DNA of 64,000 nt from Paratinospora sagittata. Taxonomy: Eukaryota > Streptophyta > Magnoliopsida > Ranunculales > Menispermaceae. Below, one piece after another: positions 44,172-56,029 of the stretch. The notes under the pieces were generated by a model. That model made no database searches. It was not told the origin of the DNA and worked only from the letters and a program-made list of their open reading frames with translations. Position 1 is the first letter of the stretch; every line of letters begins with the position of its first letter. The translations under genes and the position numbers were made by a program. The stretch covers positions 14,378,408-14,442,407 of the forward strand of contig CM069593.1 in NCBI GenBank assembly GCA_035771175.1. The letters are read 5' to 3'.

Positions 44172-44538
44172 ATGATGACTCTGTATTGCAAGCGTTGTGT
44201 TCTTTCGATTCTGGTTTTAATGGCGGTCGTAGTTCAAGCTAGCAATTCAAGAGGTGCAGCAGAAGCGAGGCCCGTTCCAGTAATATTACAGCCGCAAAGT
44301 AAGATTTGATCAGCTTTTTTTTCTCTCTCTTTCTTTAGTTGATTTTATTGGGAAAAAGGGTGTGTTATTTGAGGATTAGTTTGGCTAATTGAGTTATGAT
44401 GTGTATGCAGGGGAGTGGAATTTGTTGGGGACACTTGGAATTCGGTGCGATTGCTGTGATGGGGAGGGAGGGAAATGCACGAGTACATGGGATTCTTCTT
44501 GCTCTAAGCTGGAATGTCGTCCATGGAAGTTCTTTTGA
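44172..44538 (+). CDS. Small secreted cysteine-rich peptide
   Basis: CDS join(44172..44298,44411..44538), 255 nt, 84 aa. The first 26 residues look like a signal peptide (hydrophobic core VLSILVLMAVVVQ). The mature part ends in a compact six-cysteine module: C, one residue, CC, six residues, C, seven residues, C, four residues, C, then RPWKFF. The module follows WNLLGTLGIRC. I do not recognise a named family. Size, signal peptide and paired cysteines suggest a disulphide-folded apoplastic peptide, possibly a signal or defence peptide (inference). A GT-AG intron in phase 1 divides the propeptide from the cysteine module. Two ATGs are adjacent (44172 and 44175); either could start. Confidence 0.72.
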
Positions 44539-47500
44539 TTTTGATTTCTCTTTTATACATATGTATGGAGCTAGATATAGGATTAATGATCTTATTGTTC
44601 ATATATGCTTATAATAGTACACCAGAATAAAATCATTGACAAATGGGTCACTGTTCCAAAATAATATAACTGATCATTAAGCTCTTAATGTTTAGATTTT
44701 AATGAATTGGGCTGAATTTAAGTTCGCAATACTCTGCATCTCTTCTAGGTCTGGTTGGTGTGGCTTCAGTCAGACCATGCAATTATGTGGTCTGAAATAG
44801 TATTAAGAGTTTATCAGTTAGAATTTTAGTCCCATTAGTATCAAGGTCTTGTAAAATTCTACTCTTGAGTCAGAGATGATTATGTTGAAAGACAATATCG
44901 ACATCCATTGAGATCCAAGACCACCCAATACCCAAATTTGTTACCCAGAACCTTTATTTAGCTACTGCTTCTTGGCACTTGGGAATACAAATTTCACGGT
45001 GATACAAAGGGATCACTCTCGCGACCAACATTAGGTTGGGTGTGTGGTTCCGACGCGCCTAAATAGAGTCTTACTCCTTATAAATTTGGTGTTAGGACAA
45101 ACGCGACTATACAGAGTCTTGTGGCCGTGCCCACGGACTACCTCCTTTTTTAACCTCCTTTTTAAAAAAAAAAAAAAAAAGGTTAGTTGATTTGAATATA
45201 ATTTTCTGTATTTAAAATTTTAAAAATATATTTATTAAAATTTAAAAATATTTTTTAAATTTTTTTAAAAAATAATAAGTTACTTTTAAAAAATTATAAA
45301 ATATTATTTTTTGAGTTTTTATTTTTTAAGTTATATTTTACTTTTTGAATCACAAATCAAATGCGACATTAATGTCCTTACTAGTTTACGGCACAATAAA
45401 ATTTTATCTAGGTAAAAATCGCATCCACAGTACAGACTTAAAATCATGTTACCTTATATATCATGAATACAAACTTTCATTACTTCATAACTTTTTTTCA
45501 AACTTTCAATATCTTACAAAGTTACTTTTAAAAGTATACATACCAGATTATATTTTAGAAGGTGAGGAAGATTAATGACATTTTTTTAAAAGTGTGATAC
45601 GATGATGACGGAGCTAGTTATATTATTAAACAATGACATTATTTCTTTTAAATAATAAATAAATAAATTTTTAAATGAATGACAAAAATAAAGGAGAATA
45701 ATCAACGCTAGCTAGCTGAGCTCAACTTATTGCTTCCTCCATCGTTCCTTCCACGTATTCTTGTTACACTAGCAGAACACGAATATGTCTCCTGCTGACC
45801 CTCCAAGTACGCCATTGCTGCAACCTTCCATTATAAAAAGAGAAAAGGAAAAACAAGGTCAAAAGCAGCTGATTCTTAATTTCAGATAAGGCCTTGTTGC
45901 TACCCCTAGCTAACATTGGTTGCATCTCTAATATGTACATATGGGGAAGAACATAAAATTGGAATAAACTTACCATTCTAAAAAAAAATTCTGCCATCTT
46001 CCAAATCAAAGCATGAAGAAATAAAGAAAAGATGCTTTCAACTTCCTATGGATAAATTTGTGCAGAGGACAATGTTCATGTTGCAACCTTGAAGGAGAAT
46101 CTTCTATCACCAATATCCAGAAGAATCTGGGTTAGTATGGGTCCTACTTAATTAGAAACCAACAAGGTCAAATGATAAAAAAAATAAAAAATAAGATCAT
46201 CCTCTTGGTCTCATTTCTAGAAGACCATTTATCTGTGTGAGAACAAGCTAGCTAGCCAGTGCCGGCAGTGTATCTAGGTTGTAACATTTGTTCCAGAAGT
46301 AACCTGGGTTGAACAAATCAAGACCATAATATATATTATGTTCTGGAAGGTTGGATATTCAGATATATCTTCACCACCGCCCAAATTTAATTTCTTGTTT
46401 TCAATGAAAAATACCAAATAATTAATAAAAAAACATTAGATAATGATCGGCAACTTATTAATTGAACCCATTAATTCTAATTAAATGATGATGTGATGAA
46501 ATGTAATATTTAATCTCATCTATTCTGTGAATTTCAGTTTAATATTTAAATTGACAAGATATATGGAATATCCAAATGTTTTAAATGACCTGTTCTAAAT
46601 GTATTGTGATGTTGAAATGTTTAAATTAAGGCTTTTCTATATAATATAATTCAAATGAAACGGTCTACTCTATATAATGTTGAAATTTCAGAACAAAAAT
46701 ACGAAACCCTAAATTTTTATTTCAAAACTTCGATCCATTGGTTCAACTCTTTAAATTGTTTAGATTATTATATTGCAGACTTTCCTGTAAACCTAGCTAA
46801 GCAGTATTACAGTATTAATGAACCTATAATATTAAAATTAATAGAAATGTCTATCTATATTTAACAATATCTATTTTATCTGAAAAATGTTTTACAAAGT
46901 TGAATTGGGTACTACCCAGAGAAACCTTGTTGCAATTATAATTAAGGGTTATTACCGTGTGACCTAATGGTTAGAGCTATTTATTCATAATGAAAGAAAA
47001 AATACTCACTAATTATCATACACCAATATCAGTATTAGTATGATTTAAAATACAATTTTTGAGCCGTAATAACATTTTTAATTACAAGCAACATAAATAT
47101 GAATTAGAAAGCTTCACTTAGTTAATATATATATTGATATGAATAGACCTTTTTTCAGATATTTTTTTTCTTTTTTTTATCCTCTTCTAGCTAGCAAGGT
47201 CAGTTCACCCCTATTCTTTTGGTGTTACATGAAGCATATTCTTATTTAAAGTTAAAAAGGAGTAGCAGTTAAAAAGATATAATTTATACTAACTATGCAA
47301 TAAATCATAACAAGTTCCACCTTGGACCCACATGCCAAATTGACAGATATGGTGTTTCTTTATAATCGTATCTTGTACAAGTTTATACTCATGCAAATGT
47401 TTCTTTAGTATCAATTCCATATGTAATCCATAGATCACCTTCATCCTTTAATTTATCCCCTTTATTTATATTATCCTGATAACATGAGTGTTCATCCACT

Positions 47501-47785
47501 TCTTCTCACCAACTATATTTCTTTTTCTTAATTTATTCAATATAAAATATTACAATACGATACTTTCAACCATGCTTAATTAGCAATTTGACTTTTTTTA
47601 ATAGTGTGGGTCAGCTTCTTAATAAATCGGATCCCAAGTTAATGGGGGATGGTACATTATATAAGACAAGTGATATTATATTGCAGCCTGACAAATACAT
47701 AATTGATTGAATCTTCACTATTAAATTTATCTTCCTCATAAAGTGATTTTATTTGGATGAGTCTATCATATCTACTTCAAACGTT

Positions 47786-47829
<44 letters not shown>

Positions 47830-48992
47830 GTTAGAGACTTAACTACGTATCTATTAGTTATATATATCTTTTAATATATATTTTTTTTAGTTATTGGTCT
47901 TTCGATATTTTAGTGGTGTGCTCTTTTTTTTAGGACGAGACTAATCCACTCAGACTTATAGACTTAGAAGTTCAAAGAATAAAGATTTTTTTTCTTAACT
48001 AAGAATTTGTTAGGTTCGAACCCACGTTGCAGGTTCCTCAACCTCTCTCGAATTTGATCTTATAGTCACTTGGATACATGGGTACGTAGCTGCTCTACAA
48101 CTTTTTTAATTCCACACCGTTCTTAACTTTGCCTCTTATATATACCAAAGCATAATTTTTCAAATATCAAACAAAGGAAGAAAAAAAAAAGATATTGCAA
48201 AATAACATTAATATAAAATAAAATTCACATAATATATAATACAACCAATTATGTAGGTGAAAAATCTTGTGTTTTCTTAGAGTGATGGTAAATCAAATAT
48301 TTTACAATATATTTAAATATATTTATTTTATCCATTCTTGGAGGTTTTATAAGATAATGATCTTGGGCCACAATCTACCTATTATTTTCTCTCTCCCTCT
48401 CTCTTTAAAGGAAAGGAAAAACAGAAGCAGTATTTAATTTAATTAGGGGATAAGAAACCGTCGATCGTCTCCGGACCACATCTTGTTGTTAACTCAATCA
48501 CCGGTTAATAACGGAAAGCAACGCGAAATTGGGCACGTAAGACGGGAAAACGAAATTTAGGTGGTCTCAGGTGACGCGAGCAAAACACGTGGCAAAAAGC
48601 TGAACACTAAATGAGCATGCGGCGACTCTCAGTAGCTCACCTTACTAACTAATGTTATTTGCCTCTTTGACGTGATGTTTTCCACGCCACCCCCACATGG
48701 CACCCTTCCATTCTCCACCGTAGGATCAGAATATGACGGTCAATTGGACCCTCGTTTTTTAGTGACAGGTGACCCCTCTACCGTTCCTCCACCGAAGAAG
48801 TTAAAAGAAAGTACTGGGTCTCGGTGCTTTGATTTTATTTATTTATTTATGTAAATAGCTTTCTTTACTTTTTGTATATTTTTTGATTGATTTGTGTGCT
48901 TTGATTTGAGGCCCATATGAGAGAAATCAAATGAGCCGACATAGAAGATAACAAGATAAGGTTGTTTCTTCTCCCCACCCCAGCCCCACCCA
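44539..48992. other. Long gene-poor, AT-rich region
   Basis: No convincing gene. A segment ending in an A-run near 45164-45181 has a GC-richer body (from about 44980) and may be an old SINE, but no box or target repeat could be fixed. An (AT)19 microsatellite lies at 47790-47827. From about 48450 to 48800 the base composition becomes less AT-rich and includes CACGTGGC near 48586, probably distal regulatory DNA of the gene starting at 49970. Confidence 0.5.
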
Positions 48993-49248
48993 CGGCTTTA
49001 TTCAAATTTTTTTTTTCTTTTTTTCTTTTTTTTTTTCAAGGCATCCTTTCTTTGTAATCCAATTAATCCTCAGGGGCACCTTACCCCACCCATAAGCCAC
49101 TCTACCGAAAAACGCTTAGGCGTAAGACAGCGCAACCAACCATTCACTAGTCGACGTGGCGGCATGGCTACTCGAACCGGAATCCCCTTAAAACGGGAAG
49201 AGCCCCACGACCATGCTGCCTACACCCAGTTGGGTCCGGCTTTATTCA
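48993..49248 (-). mobile_element. SINE with perfect 12-bp target duplication
   Basis: CGGCTTTATTCA occurs at 48993-49004 and 49237-49248. The 232-bp insert, read on the minus strand, begins with a tRNA-like head (AGGCAGCATGGTCGTGGGG), contains GGTTCGAGTAGCC as the B box and ends in an A-rich tail (plus-strand T-rich 49005-49038). It interrupts the upstream region of the gene starting at 49970. Confidence 0.87.
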
Positions 49249-49465
49249 TTCTGGATTATCAGAAACTGCTCATCTCTACAGCAGTTGACCAGAATGATGA
49301 CCATCTCTTTTTTTCTAATTTTTTTTCCAAAAAACTAAATTAAATTAAATTAAAATTTGATTGAAAATAAATAAATCTGACTGAGAATGTCTTCAAGGGC
49401 CAAACAGAGATAGGAGAGGAAAAAACAAAGTGCGTACTTAGTAGAGGTTATCATCCTAGTAGGAG

Positions 49466-49532
49466 TACGTGGCAGGGAGAAGAGAGCACGTGGCAAGAGG
49501 TCCACTTGGAGGGGAAGTGGAGGGCCCACGTG
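49466..49532 (+). promoter_or_regulatory. ABRE/G-box cluster
   Basis: TACGTGGC at 49466-49473, CACGTGGC at 49487-49494 and CACGTG at 49527-49532 lie 180-250 bases upstream of the TATA box. Closely spaced ACGTGGC motifs are the binding sites of ABF/AREB bZIP factors and suggest abscisic-acid or drought response (inference). Confidence 0.7.
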
Positions 49533-49712
49533 TTGTCTCTGGTATATATCTTAAGTTCAACGAAATGGATGGAAAAAAATTTAATAAGAAAATCGTTGAT
49601 AGATCATTAGCCATTAATCATGAGGAAGAAGGAGAGAGAAAAATAGGATTTAAATGACGGCACATGGATGGTTGGGGTACCCCACACAAGAATTGCCGCC
49701 TTTGGGTTTTGT

Positions 49713-49719
49713 TATAAAT
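49713..49719 (+). promoter_or_regulatory. TATA box
   Basis: TATAAAT, 250 bases upstream of the start codon at 49970. It overlaps an earlier in-frame ATG at 49718, which therefore should not be in the mRNA. Confidence 0.75.
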
Positions 49720-49969
49720 GCGGGATGTAAGGAGCGTTGTTCTCTCATACTTGCTACTCTCTTCCTCACCCTTGGCTGCTAATCAGCTAAAAAACGCTCT
49801 TCTTCCTCTTCTTCTTCACGTGTTCTTTCTGCAACTCTTTTCCTCTTATCTGGGCTTCTGTCTCTTCTCTCTTTCTGTTTTTAATCTGTTTTCTGTTGGT
49901 TGGAGGAATCAAAGGGTTGTTGTTGTTGGTGAGTTGGTGTTTTTGGTTAGGATTGTTAGATTTAGAAAT

Positions 49970-50956
49970 ATGGAAGGTGGTAGAAAACCAGTCACCTCTT
50001 CTTCTTCTTCTTCAATCTCTTCTGATCTTTTTGGTTCCAACAAGAGCTCATCTTCGTCGTCCTCAGCGGGGATTTTCGACTCTGTTTTTCCTCCTCCCTC
50101 TTCGGTATTGCTTTCTTCTTTTATCTCTTTTGATTGATTACTTCCTTTTGTGAACTGGTATTCTTATTGGGCTTCTGTTATTCCACTGTCTTTACCCGGT
50201 TTTTATTTTTGTTTACTTTGGTTTTAGATTCGTGGAAGTAGTGGGTATTCGCGTAATGACGTGGTTGGGTCACGAAGAAAGCAGGATTCCGAGTATCAAG
50301 CTTGGAACCCTAAACACGAAACTCAAGGTTTGTGTTTAGTAAATTGGATTTTTTTTTTTTTTTTTGTTGATTCAGTTGTAAATGAATTCAATTTAATCCT
50401 TTTGATGTTCTCAATGTATTTCTTCGAAGTAGTCATATGCGGAAGGCCTAATAACGCTATATCCAATGCTACTTGATATCCTCAAACATGTTTATTAAAC
50501 TTGTAGCAACTTGATTCAAGTGGATAGCTGTAGAAAAATATTTGTGATTTAGAGTTTATGTTGTGTTCAGGGGATTCTTCAAAAAATAGTGAGAATGGGA
50601 GCCATGGCACAACCAATAAGGGCAGAGGTTCCATTTTTCAAGATGAAAGGACTGAACCATGCTATCTCAGCTCATCTCTTTATTATGGAGGCCAAGACGT
50701 CTATTCTTCTAATCCTTCGACCAGAGGAAATACTGGATCGTCCCACATGGTAAGTATTATTAATCACATTCTCCATCAACTATGCTTTGTTTGAAATTTA
50801 TTGTTTAAGTACTGTTCTTAACATGTGCTGTTCTATGGCTCTATCAGTACAAGAAGGATTCAGATGCTGATGATCCAAATGCTAGCAACTTAGACAGTGC
50901 CTCCAGAGGAAACTGGTGGCAAGGTATATGATTTTTTCTATTACAAGAACAGAAAA

Positions 50957-50987
<31 letters not shown>

Positions 50988-51101
50988 TATCTTGTGAGTT
51001 GTGAACTCCATTTCTTTACGAAGTTCACCAAATTCTCTTTTGACTCTTTTTTTTTTTTTTTTCCTACAATTTCTGGTTTCACAGGTTCTCTCTATTACTA
51101 A
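49970..51101 (+). CDS. Plant-specific Ser-rich protein with SLYYGGQDVY motif
   Basis: CDS join(49970..50104,50228..50327,50571..50749,50848..50923,51085..51101), 507 nt, 168 aa. Low-complexity Ser tracts near residues 10-31 are followed by GIFDSVFPPPSS. Exon 3 holds the best-conserved block, CYLSSSLYYGGQDVYSS, and the protein ends RGNWWQGSLYY, split so that the last exon codes only the final residues and stop. I recall this layout from an uncharacterised plant family; no biochemical role is known to me. There is no signal peptide or membrane segment, and the protein looks mostly disordered. The frame is open 84 codons further upstream, but that ATG overlaps the TATA box, so 49970 is chosen. 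The ABRE cluster upstream suggests stress control. Intron 4 holds an (AT)n tract near 50965-50990. Confidence 0.82.
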
Positions 51102-53269
51102 ATTTCATCTTCTGGGGTTTGTGAATTCTACATGTATGTATACACTCTTGATCTTCCTTATCTTTTTCTTCTAATCACTACTGGTGTGTTGCACTCAACT
51201 GAGTTATTTTGCAGGAATTTACATGACTCCAGGGTTGAACTATAGGATCAGTTATTTTGTAGTTTGGAACATATAGCTAGCAGTAACATAATAGCTCCGG
51301 CAAGCACACAGGAGAGAAGAAAATGGGTTTATTTGCTGTTCATGGGCCTCCCACAATCAAGCTGCCGATGCTGTTGCTGTAACCTCTATATAATTTTCTT
51401 ACCGGCTTTTGTTGTACGTAGCATCATCCCATCTACTGGGAAAAATATGGTTTGGTTTGAGGGAGTTGTGAAGCAGTTTGCCTCCACTCTGAACAAGCTA
51501 AAGCCTTCTCATGTGTGTTATTAAAGTATCATAATATATGTATTGAAAGCTTTTTAGACCGCTATTGTAACTGATTAAGACAGATTTATATATATAATTG
51601 TGTTGGAACTAGATATACCTGATAGTAGCATCTACTCGTAATAATAATAGGGAATTCCTCTACCAGCGTATCAGCCGAGTGGTCCTACGTCCTACGTGTG
51701 ATGTCTCAATTGCAGTAGAACTGGAGACGAGGAAGGTTGAATTTGGGTCCTACAAGACGGTACTTGAATTGGGGTTGTACTATGTGTTTGGATTCACTGA
51801 ACCCAGAGGCGAAACAGAGCAGCTTCTTCTAGGCTATTATTACTTCCACTTATCAACTGCAGAGGTGTGAACTGGCAAGTTCAGATGGATGAGGTTGACT
51901 GTAAATATAAAATAAAATAAGACTTCTAATGAAGAAGGACAATAATGTAACCCAGAAAAACAAAGGATAAGAAAAAAATAAGTATAATGTAGATTCATTT
52001 TCAATCTTGAAAGGACCAAAAGAATGTAAATAGAAAAAGAGGTGAATAATGACAATAAAAGATGAGAAGAAGGTGGAATTAGTGGCAATTATTATATCTT
52101 TGATATGCAAGGGAAGTGAGGAGTTTTTAGGTTAAAGCATCAATGGATCTATTCTTTAAAGAATTAAATAGAAAAAAGTGGAGAGATCTTCTGACAATGG
52201 ACATAACTAGTTAACTGAAGATGTAAAGATGGGAATAGGCTTTGGCACCTTGACCTTGACCTTGATTTGCTAAATCAAGATGAAGCCCTCATAACATAAA
52301 GCTTCAATATTTATTATGTAATTGCTTTCAACTAAACCCATGGTTTCACCTCTTTTTTATTATTATTAATTTGACCTTTACTGAGGGTAAATATTTTTTT
52401 TTAAGAAATAATGTTAATATCAAATTTATTTATGACCCATTATTTTTTTTCACCTTCAACTTAGCATTAAAAGTTGAAAAACTACCTGGTTACTGTTTGT
52501 AATTCAAAAACACCAGCGAATTAGATACAAACATGTCATTTTAACGTCAAAATGTCTGGTGTTAAGTGGAAAAGGGTCCCTTGTTTTCCTTGTTCTATAG
52601 CTTGTCCAAGCATCTGTCTGAGTGGTCAACTTCATCACATGGGTCATCTACTTTAGTCTTTATCCAATTTCTCGAACACCTTTTTTTTTTTCTGCATTTC
52701 AAAGTCTTTAAATCTGTAAGTTTTTATTTAAAAGGGCAACTCAATCTTCTTTGATCTAATATGTAAGACAGATCTTCACATGGGCCCCACCTCCTACATG
52801 CATGTCCGCTCTGCTTTCGACCATAACCTTAGTTGCTAAGGGTTCAGTAACGGAAGTAGTAATTAAAAGGTGCTCTTAACAGCATCCTACCATGTCGCAG
52901 ATATAGCTAGGTTGATGTGTCAGGATACCTCATTATAAGTCGACTCTTTTCTCATGTTTTTTTTGTAATGGTATTTAGGTAGAAATAGAGGGAAACTTCA
53001 AGATAATAGATGTAGAAAAAACATTAGCTTCTGATTCATAAAAGACCAACAAGGTAATACGTACAAAGTTCAGATAGACAAGAGTACACGACAAGGAGGC
53101 AAAAGCCAGCTCTTATTCACCAGATACACTAGCTAAACAACTCAAGCTCTTATTCACCAGATACACTAGCTAAACAACTCAAGTCACCACCACATCAGAA
53201 GCTACTACTACTACTACTACTACGTAACTTCACATACCTTATTTTATGATCTTTTTCATCTCCACTTCT
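51102..53269. other. Intergenic
   Basis: 3' UTR of the preceding gene, then AT-rich spacer; no gene recognised. A (TAC)n tract lies near 53204-53222. Confidence 0.5.
53110..53183. repeat. Perfect 37-bp tandem duplication
   Basis: Units 53110-53146 and 53147-53183 (CTCTTATTCACCAG...CTCAAG) are identical. They lie in the 3' flank of the lipid-transfer-like gene. Confidence 0.95.
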
Positions 53270-53710
53270 TCAGGGTAATGTGTAAGCTGCAAAACCAGTA
53301 TTTCGAAACATTTAGCACAAAGGAAACAAAAACAAATTTATGAGGCGATTAAGTTAACAAAGATACTAACCTCCACACTTGTAACCGATAGGGCGATCGG
53401 CAATGTTGCAGCGCTTAGGAATAGTCACAGCAATTTCAGGCTTGATGCCAGAACTTTTGGCTGTGTTGGAGAGCATAACAGCACAGAGGCAGGGCGGATT
53501 CTGGCCAAGTTTCTTCACCTGAAAGCAGCAACTGTCTGTAACAGGGGCATTCGGATCCTGTGCTGCCATTGCGCACGGAGCCAGCTTAAAAGCCACATAG
53601 TCAGGATTAGCTCTCCCACATTCCCCAGCCCCATTAGCCCTTTCAAATTTAGCAATGCCTACAAGAATGAGTAAGCCCAGAATGCAGATGTACTTCATTG
53701 AAGCTTCCAT
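53270..53710 (-). CDS. 8-cysteine lipid-transfer-like protein (DIR1-like)
   Basis: CDS complement(join(53270..53286,53371..53710)), 357 nt, 118 aa. A signal peptide spans about residues 1-27 (YICILGLLILVGIA), so the protein is secreted. Eight cysteines at residues 31, 46, 61, 62, 74, 76, 101 and 112 follow the C-C-CC-CXC-C-C pattern of plant non-specific lipid-transfer proteins, whose four disulphides enclose a lipid-binding cavity; the closest type seems to be DIR1-like. The last exon adds only AYTLP. Without splicing, a stop comes right after KCGG. The donor GTTAGT and the AG at 53287-53288 are good, and a CGAYTLP-type end feels familiar for the family, so the spliced form is preferred. A TATAAA motif (minus strand, near 53758) lies between this start and an earlier in-frame ATG at 53839, which excludes the longer form. 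Confidence 0.88.
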
Positions 53711-56029
53711 TTTTTCTGACTCTTTGATGAACAAATCCTTCAGAGACACCCGGGTTTTTATAATGTTGTTAGAGCTCCAAAAGGTGCTAACACTTGAAAC
53801 CCACTTGGTACTAATGGAGGTAGCACTAAAGCATAACACTAAGAAGACAGTATAATATATTGCAGCACTAACACTTTTGGAACAGCCTGAGGATTATCTG
53901 TCAATAATCCAATGGAAGTGGGTGGTTGCAACCAGCATTATAACCATCCACTTTATTTGATTTCCTTATAGATGCAAAAGAACTTTTTGGAGCTTAATTG
54001 GCGGCATTTAAGTAACATCAAAACCCTGTTTTTTTTTTCACCTTCTCTGCAATTCCTACAATAAGAATCCCTCTGATCAGAGTCCAGAAGTTGAACTTTG
54101 GATTTGAATGTTGCTGAATAACCAACGGTGGGTTGGTTCAATAGTTGGGGGCAAGCGCCCCCAACCCTGAGGTGGAGAGTTCGAATTGGGACTCGTACCA
54201 CCCACCAACATGTTGGGTTGGTCAACTATTCTAAGGGTGTTTGTGGCCGTGTTCTGGAGGGATTAGTAGGAAACCAAATAAATCCTGATACTGGCTGAGC
54301 TCAAAAAAAAAAAAAAAAAAAGTTGTTGAAGGGCCTTTTCTGATCAGACTCATGTCAATGGGTCTATTTCGTCCATCCTAAAATTCTTCAAGAAACAGTA
54401 ATCTGGCAAGCAGCACAACAGCAAATCCAATCAACTCCTCCATTTGTTTTAGATCATTGAACAATAGTAAATAACGATTATCCACAAATGAAATCTTAGT
54501 GGTTCCCACAAGCAAAGCCCTGATATCAGGAATACTTTAACTCCCAACTAAAGTAGGAATACTTTAACTCCCAACTGAAGTATGGATATTCAAGATCTTT
54601 AAGTCCTTGCCTTTAAGATTTATTCTTTCTTCCAAGTACATTAGAATTCTCTTATAGCCAAGCATAGTATGAAGATGCCACACCACCTTGTGAAATAAGT
54701 GAGATCAAAAAACCCCACCACCACCACCACCACCACCTTGCTGACGGAAAAAAATTCACCTCTTCAACAACCTTAATTGGTGAATTATGTCATGAATGAT
54801 GCAGATAATTTTGATAAAATTTAGTGGAATCAACAATTTTGATCAACTACACAACTTGAGTTGTTTTTATCTATTAGGCCCCAAACGAGTTTTGAGTTTA
54901 CATACACAGGTTTTGCATGGTTGGACTTGGCAAAGCAAACTTGGAGTAGGTCAATTCCAACCAGCTACTGGTACCAATGGCGACCCAAATTGATGACAAC
55001 TATGGACACTGTAATCTTTGAAAAGAAGGATCGTCAGAAGCAATGGATACACTTTGTTTAGAGAATGTGAGTCCATAATGGGACTTGAAAGAGAGACTAA
55101 GTTCAAACAATAGAGCAATGAGATGGAAGTAAATGAAGTAACAGATATGCAAAGCACAAAATATTAAGTAATATAATTTAACAGAAAGATGTTAAAGTAT
55201 TTTCAGATAAATTTGAAGTTATAATTGGATTTTTTAAGATTTCCAATTGATATATAAACCCCGCATAGGCGGGAGCTTCATTCACCAGGCTGCCCTATAT
55301 ATATACATACCGTTGACAATCTTATCTTCATTTTAGCCCCCCAAAAAATGAAGTTACAACTAAATCAGCTTTTGTTTGCATTAACTGATCTGCTAAAACT
55401 AATAGACCTTGTTCTTCTAACCAATAAAACATAGACTATACACTGAAAATATAATAATAAAAACACCCAGAAACAGTTTATATTTTGCCACAGCCAACAC
55501 AAAACTCTAAACTATGAAGTTGAAGAAAATAACAAGTGGCCAGCACAATGACCTTTCAGCATAACTTGCAGGGAATGTGTTTCTTTTAACACAGTTCCTA
55601 CTCCAAACATGGAAGCCTTCTCCAAGAAATATCCTTTGATTTCCACTAAACTATCTAACAACATGACATTTTATTAAGAAATCTCTATACCTAGAAAAAA
55701 CGAATGCACTTTGAAATATTAAGGTGGATTCCACAATTTTGTTACGTCATTTTATTATCATTGCAAGATGGAAAAACAGTAATGCCTTCAGATTAAATAG
55801 ATTTGCAAAAATTGTTCTTCTCCATGAAACCGGGATAAACTTGAGAGATAATTTTATACAACCTAAGCCAAAGATCTGGCTTTTAACTGAAAATTTCACA
55901 ACAATCGGCCCTAATTTTCTCAAAGGAACCACATTTCCGACAAAAACAAGCATAATTTACCCAAAACAAACAAACCCAAACCCTTAAACCCTAGGAACAA
56001 AAAAAAAAAAAAAAAGATGGACAAAAAAC
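53711..56029. other. Intergenic with repeats
   Basis: Contains the SINE at 54119-54321, a 27-bp tandem duplication at 54529-54582 (GGAATACTTTAACTCCCAAC, one mismatch), a (CCA)n tract near 54715-54737 and, near 55258, a small CCCGCATAGGCGGG hairpin of dispersed-repeat type. The rightmost 300-400 bases are likely the 3' UTR of the next gene. No gene recognised. Confidence 0.55.
54119..54321 (+). mobile_element. SINE with poly(A) tail
   Basis: Starts near AACCAACGGTGGGTTGG, has an A-box-like TGGTTCAATAGTTGG and a B-box-like GAGTTCGAATTGG, and ends in a run of 19 A. Flanking GTTGCTGAA (54110-54118) and GTTGTTGAA (54322-54330) would be a 9-bp target duplication with one mismatch. Confidence 0.78.

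Noticed and set aside
44980..45181. SINE with poly(A) tail near 45.1 kb
   Set aside because: There is an A-run of 18 and a GC-richer body, but no clear A/B boxes or target duplication, so it was not listed as an element.
48672..48854. 60-codon open frame in the GC-richer segment near 48.7 kb
   Set aside because: No splice context, homology or conserved motif recognised; better explained as regulatory DNA.
49718..49969. 84-codon in-frame N-terminal extension of the gene starting at 49970
   Set aside because: The upstream ATG overlaps the TATA box and the extension is a CT-rich leader translated into low-complexity hydrophobic sequence.
53711..53839. 43-residue N-terminal extension of the lipid-transfer-like protein
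   Set aside because: A TATA box lies between this ATG and the signal peptide, so it would be upstream of transcription start.
55256..55310. Possible tRNA or plastid fragment at CCCGCATAGGCGGG
   Set aside because: It is only a five-base-stem hairpin of a type dispersed in plant DNA; no full cloverleaf can be drawn.
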